From: Caenispirillum salinarum_A
GTDB taxonomy: Bacteria; Pseudomonadota; Alphaproteobacteria; Rhodospirillales; Rhodospirillaceae
Direction: 5' to 3'
DNA length: 64,000 nt
Assembly: GCF_044803115.1 (NCBI RefSeq)
Contig: NZ_CP085224.1
Coordinates: forward strand, 2,604,001-2,668,000
The notes beneath the pieces are model-generated. The model was given only the letters and a program-made list of their open reading frames with translations, was not told the origin of the DNA and made no database searches. How positions within the stretch are numbered: position 1 is the first letter of the stretch; every line of letters starts with the position of its first letter. Below are positions 61,522-64,000 of this stretch, one piece after another. Position numbers and translations under genes: made by a program.

Positions 61522-63108
61522 ATGAGCGACCTCGTTACCACCGAAGTCTTCGCCGGCCTGATGTTCCTGGGCACCATCATCGTCCTGCTGGCCGGTTTCC
61601 CCGTCGCCTTCACCCTGGGCGGATCGGCCCTGCTGTTCGGCGGCATCGGCTGGTTGTTCGGCGCGTTCGACATGGCCTTCGTCTCGGCCATGCCCCAGCG
61701 CATTTACGGCAGCATGACCAACGAGGTCCTGATTGCCGTGCCGCTGTTCGTTTTCATGGGCATCATGCTCGAACGCTCCAAGGTGGCGGAAGAACTGCTG
61801 GAGAGCATGGGCAAGCTGTTCGGCCCCATGCGCGGCGGTCTTGGCATCTCGGTCGCCATCGTGGGCGCGCTGCTGGCGGCATCGACCGGCATCGTCGGCG
61901 CCACGGTGGTCACCATGGGCCTGCTGTCGCTGCCCACCATGCTGCGCCGCGGCTACGACCCCAAGCTGGCCTGCGGCACCATTTGCGCCTCGGGCACGCT
62001 CGGCCAGATCATCCCGCCGTCCATCGTGCTGGTGCTGCTGGGCGACCAGATCTCCAACGCCTACCAGGACGCCCAGCGGGCGCTTGGCAACTGGGCGCCG
62101 GAGCCCGTTTCGGTGGGCGACCTGTTTGCCGGCGCGCTGATCCCCGGCCTGCTTCTGGTGGGCCTGTACATCCTCTATCAGCTTCTGATGGCAGTGGTTC
62201 GCCCCAAGTCCTGCCCTGCTCTGCCGGCGGACGAGCGGCTGGGAGGCGCCGACGGCACCAGCATCGCCACGCTGCTGCACGCCCTGATCCCGCCGGTGGT
62301 GCTGATCGTCGCCGTGCTGGGCTCGATCCTGGCCGGTGTGGCGACCCCGACGGAAGCCGCCGCCGTGGGTGCGGTGGGCGCCATCCTGCTGGCCGGCCAG
62401 CGCATGACGACGGGCCCTGCGTGGAGCATCTACGCCGCCGTGGCCGCTTTGATCCTGCTGCTGCTGCTGACCAGCTTCGTCGACCTGCGCGTCGCCCGAG
62501 ACGTGATCCCAGCCGGCGACATGGCGGGCATCGTGCTCGCCGCCGCCTGCTGCGCCGTCATCGCCTGGGGTCTGATGGCGAGCGTGACCAAGGTGTGGAA
62601 CGCCGGGACGCTGAAGGACGTCATGCGCTCGACCATGATGGTCACCTCCATGGTGTTCATCATCATTGTCGGCGCCGGCCTGTTCTCGCTGGTCTTCCGC
62701 GGCTTCGGCGGCGAGGAGATGGTGCACCACTTCCTCACCAACCTGCCGGGCGGCACGGTGACGGCGGTGATCGTTGTCATGCTGGTGATGTTCGTCCTGG
62801 GCTTCTTCCTGGACTTCATCGAGATCGTCTTCGTCGTCGTGCCGATCGTCGGGCCCATCCTGCTGCGGATGGACATCGACCCGGTGTGGCTGGGCGTGAT
62901 GATGGCCATGAACCTGCAGACCAGCTTCCTGACCCCGCCGTTCGGCTTCGCGCTGTTCTACCTGCGCGGCGTGGCCCCGGCGAGCGTGACGACGGGCGCC
63001 ATCTACAAGGGTGTCATACCCTTCGTCATCATCCAGATCCTGGCGCTGGGCGTGCTGGCCCTGTTCCCGGAACTGGCGACGTGGCTGCCGAACCTGATCT
63101 TCGGCTGA
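61522..63108 (+). CDS. dctM: TRAP transporter large membrane subunit DctM, extended form
   Basis: The 528-residue permease has AASTGIVGATVVTMGLLSLPTMLRRGYDPKLACGTICASGTLGQIIPPSI near 115-165 and ATPTEAAAVGAVGAIL near 274. The usual DctM is about 430 residues; here an insertion of roughly 80-90 residues with extra helices lies between about 285 and 365. It drives substrate uptake with a sodium gradient in known members. GGGGGAG lies 9 bp before the ATG. Confidence 0.92.
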   Translation: MSDLVTTEVFAGLMFLGTIIVLLAGFPVAFTLGGSALLFGGIGWLFGAFDMAFVSAMPQRIYGSMTNEVLIAVPLFVFMGIMLERSKVAEELLESMGKLFGPMRGGLGISVAIVGALLAASTGIVGATVVTMGLLSLPTMLRRGYDPKLACGTICASGTLGQIIPPSIVLVLLGDQISNAYQDAQRALGNWAPEPVSVGDLFAGALIPGLLLVGLYILYQLLMAVVRPKSCPALPADERLGGADGTSIATLLHALIPPVVLIVAVLGSILAGVATPTEAAAVGAVGAILLAGQRMTTGPAWSIYAAVAALILLLLLTSFVDLRVARDVIPAGDMAGIVLAAACCAVIAWGLMASVTKVWNAGTLKDVMRSTMMVTSMVFIIIVGAGLFSLVFRGFGGEEMVHHFLTNLPGGTVTAVIVVMLVMFVLGFFLDFIEIVFVVVPIVGPILLRMDIDPVWLGVMMAMNLQTSFLTPPFGFALFYLRGVAPASVTTGAIYKGVIPFVIIQILALGVLALFPELATWLPNLIFG

Positions 63109-63131
63109 TCCCCGTCCCGTGACGACATGAC

Positions 63132-63160
63132 AAAGGGGCTCCCGACAGGGAGCCCCTTTT
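63132..63160. terminator. Bidirectional terminator after dctM
   Basis: AAAGGGGCTCCC pairs perfectly with GGGAGCCCCTTT around GACA, with T-run after it. It serves dctM and the convergent mlaC-like gene. Confidence 0.92.
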
Positions 63161-63181
63161 GCGTAGCGGCAATGGCCGGCC

Positions 63182-63832
63182 TCAGCCGCCGGTCAGTTCG
63201 CGGCTCTTGATGCGCAGGGTCTCGATCAAGCCGTCGACGCCCTGCCGCGCCAGGATGGAAGCGTACTCGCTGCGCTTGGTCGCCAGTTCGCTCACGCCCT
63301 TGCCGGCCAGGATGTCGACCACGCCCCAGCGCCCCTGGCGCTCTGCCAGGACGTAGGAAATCTGCACCGGCTCCTTGGCCTTGCGGGTGATTTCGGTGCG
63401 GACGATGGTTGTGCCGCGCGGCCCTTCGTCTGTGCCCAGCACGCGGAACTCCTGCCCGTTGTAGTCATGGAAGCGGGCGGCGTACTGGGCCGTCGTCATG
63501 TCGCCGAAGACGTCGACCAGCGCCTGCCGCTGCGCGTCGCTGGCCTCGCGCCAGCCGCGGCCGACCGCGGTGCGGATCATCACGTCCAGCCAAAAGGCGT
63601 CCTCGACCGGCTGTTCCAGCATGTCGTAGCGGGCATGGAAGCCATCGGTCTTCATGGCCTGGAGCAGCGTGTCCTGGAATTCCCGCACAACGGCACTCGG
63701 CCCGGTGGCGGCTTCCTGCTGCTGCTCCTGGGCGGCGGCGGGCGCCGGCGTCAGCGCGGCGGGCGCGGCAAGCGCCACGCCCAGGCCGAGAACGGCGGCG
63801 GACAACAGGGGCGGGACGGGACGTGCGCGCAT
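63182..63832 (-). CDS. MlaC/HpnM-like periplasmic phospholipid-binding protein
   Basis: The 216-residue protein has a signal peptide (cut near APAAAQ) and a MlaC/Ttg2D domain: VVREFQDTLLQAMK near 48, AVGRGWREASDAQRQALVDVFGDMTTAQYAARFHDYNGQEFRV, and YVLAERQGRWGVVDILAGKGVSELATKRSEYASIL. In hopanoid producers such genes are called hpnM. HpnN at 5.2 kb and the possible hpnB start beside it favour this, but a general Mla role is possible. GGAGG stands 5 bp before the ATG. Confidence 0.85.
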   Translation of the reverse strand: MRARPVPPLLSAAVLGLGVALAAPAALTPAPAAAQEQQQEAATGPSAVVREFQDTLLQAMKTDGFHARYDMLEQPVEDAFWLDVMIRTAVGRGWREASDAQRQALVDVFGDMTTAQYAARFHDYNGQEFRVLGTDEGPRGTTIVRTEITRKAKEPVQISYVLAERQGRWGVVDILAGKGVSELATKRSEYASILARQGVDGLIETLRIKSRELTGG

Positions 63833-63910
63833 GGTAACCTCCGATAGCTCTTATCCGATCCGGCATTTTCGAACGAACGCCTGGACCCCTGTCCGGGTTA
63901 TCGTGCAACC

Positions 63911-64000
63911 ATGGCAGAATTTCGGGACCCGTCCATGCCGCTCTGGCTGACCGCCCTCACCCTCTTGTCCCTCGCAGCATGGCTGTGGCTGACGCTGATC
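63911..64000 (+). CDS. Start of a membrane protein, cut by the window edge (possibly HpnB)
   Basis: The first 30 codons are open to the window end: a short polar start, then LWLTALTLLSLAAWLWLTLI, a membrane helix. The pattern is like the N-terminus of hopene-associated glycosyltransferase HpnB, and the divergent neighbour is HpnM-like, but 30 residues cannot prove it. An internal ATG at 63935 is an alternative start. Confidence 0.35.
   Translation, partial: MAEFRDPSMPLWLTALTLLSLAAWLWLTLI

Overview
The window is high-GC DNA with tightly packed genes and many ATGA/GTGA stop-start overlaps. Gene content points to an alphaproteobacterium, most like the Rhodospirillales: a MucR/Ros regulator, tandem DUF4170, a DUF6898-like protein, the hpn hopanoid genes, TrmFO, an Mg-type HemB, a RibBX-type bifunctional riboflavin protein and an NDUFAF6-like protein. 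I saw no rRNA, tRNA, CRISPR array, insertion sequence or prophage. It reads as ordinary chromosome rather than an island.

Layout. 1-5.1 kb: end of a tetrathionate reductase operon (ttrC partial, ttrA), facing a two-gene orphan sensory pair (MEDS protein plus GAF-like protein). 5.2-7.9 kb: hpnN, the hopanoid-associated RND transporter. 8-11.3 kb: branched-chain amino acid ABC transporter livG-livF-livH-livM, with no binding protein. 11.5-19.7 kb: uvrA, a periplasmic M48 protease, an MFS transporter, a tandem DUF4170 protein, a membrane rhodanese, trmFO and a small membrane protein. 20-24 kb: three adjacent members of the squalene/phytoene synthase superfamily (an NDUFAF6-like protein, HpnC and a divergent HpnD) plus the oxidoreductase HpnE. 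24.1-32.2 kb: sodB, then the envelope cluster nlpD-pcm-surE-tatC-tatB-tatA and an FbpBC-type iron ABC transporter. 32.3-40.2 kb: a long minus-strand housekeeping run rpiB, glyA, nrdR, ribD, ribE, ribBA, ribH, nusB, thiL and a FliL-like gene. 40.7-50.4 kb: mucR, three consecutive valine-catabolism genes (isobutyryl-CoA dehydrogenase, 3-hydroxyisobutyryl-CoA hydrolase, 3-hydroxyisobutyrate dehydrogenase), metY-hemB, an outer-membrane barrel protein, a hydrolase and a GntR regulator. 50.5-59.5 kb: aldehyde dehydrogenase, a membrane-anchored penicillin-acylase-family hydrolase coupled to threonine deaminase, a flavin reductase, motAB and the N-end-rule transferase bpt. 59.6-64 kb: a TRAP transporter of the 2-oxoacid-binding type (dctP-dctQ-dctM), an MlaC/HpnM-like lipid-binding protein, and the first 30 codons of a further membrane protein.

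How the parts fit: hopanoid functions recur at three places (hpnN; hpnCDE; hpnM-like with a possible hpnB start). Anaerobic or microoxic respiration (ttr), Tat export (TtrA, DctP and the M48 protein carry twin-arginine leaders), motility (motAB, fliL-like) and organic/amino acid uptake with valine breakdown suggest a motile, heterotrophic, facultatively respiring bacterium.

The most unusual signal is the hpn region. The gene in the hpnD position has lost most of both Asp-rich catalytic motifs, and the divergently transcribed neighbour is another family member without them. Also worth checking: a MEDS/GAF sensory pair with no output domain, a tandem DUF4170 protein, a GAAC-N4-GTTC palindrome at uvrA, a perfect palindrome overlapping the sodB -10 element, and a RibBA protein whose RibA half lacks its zinc cysteines.
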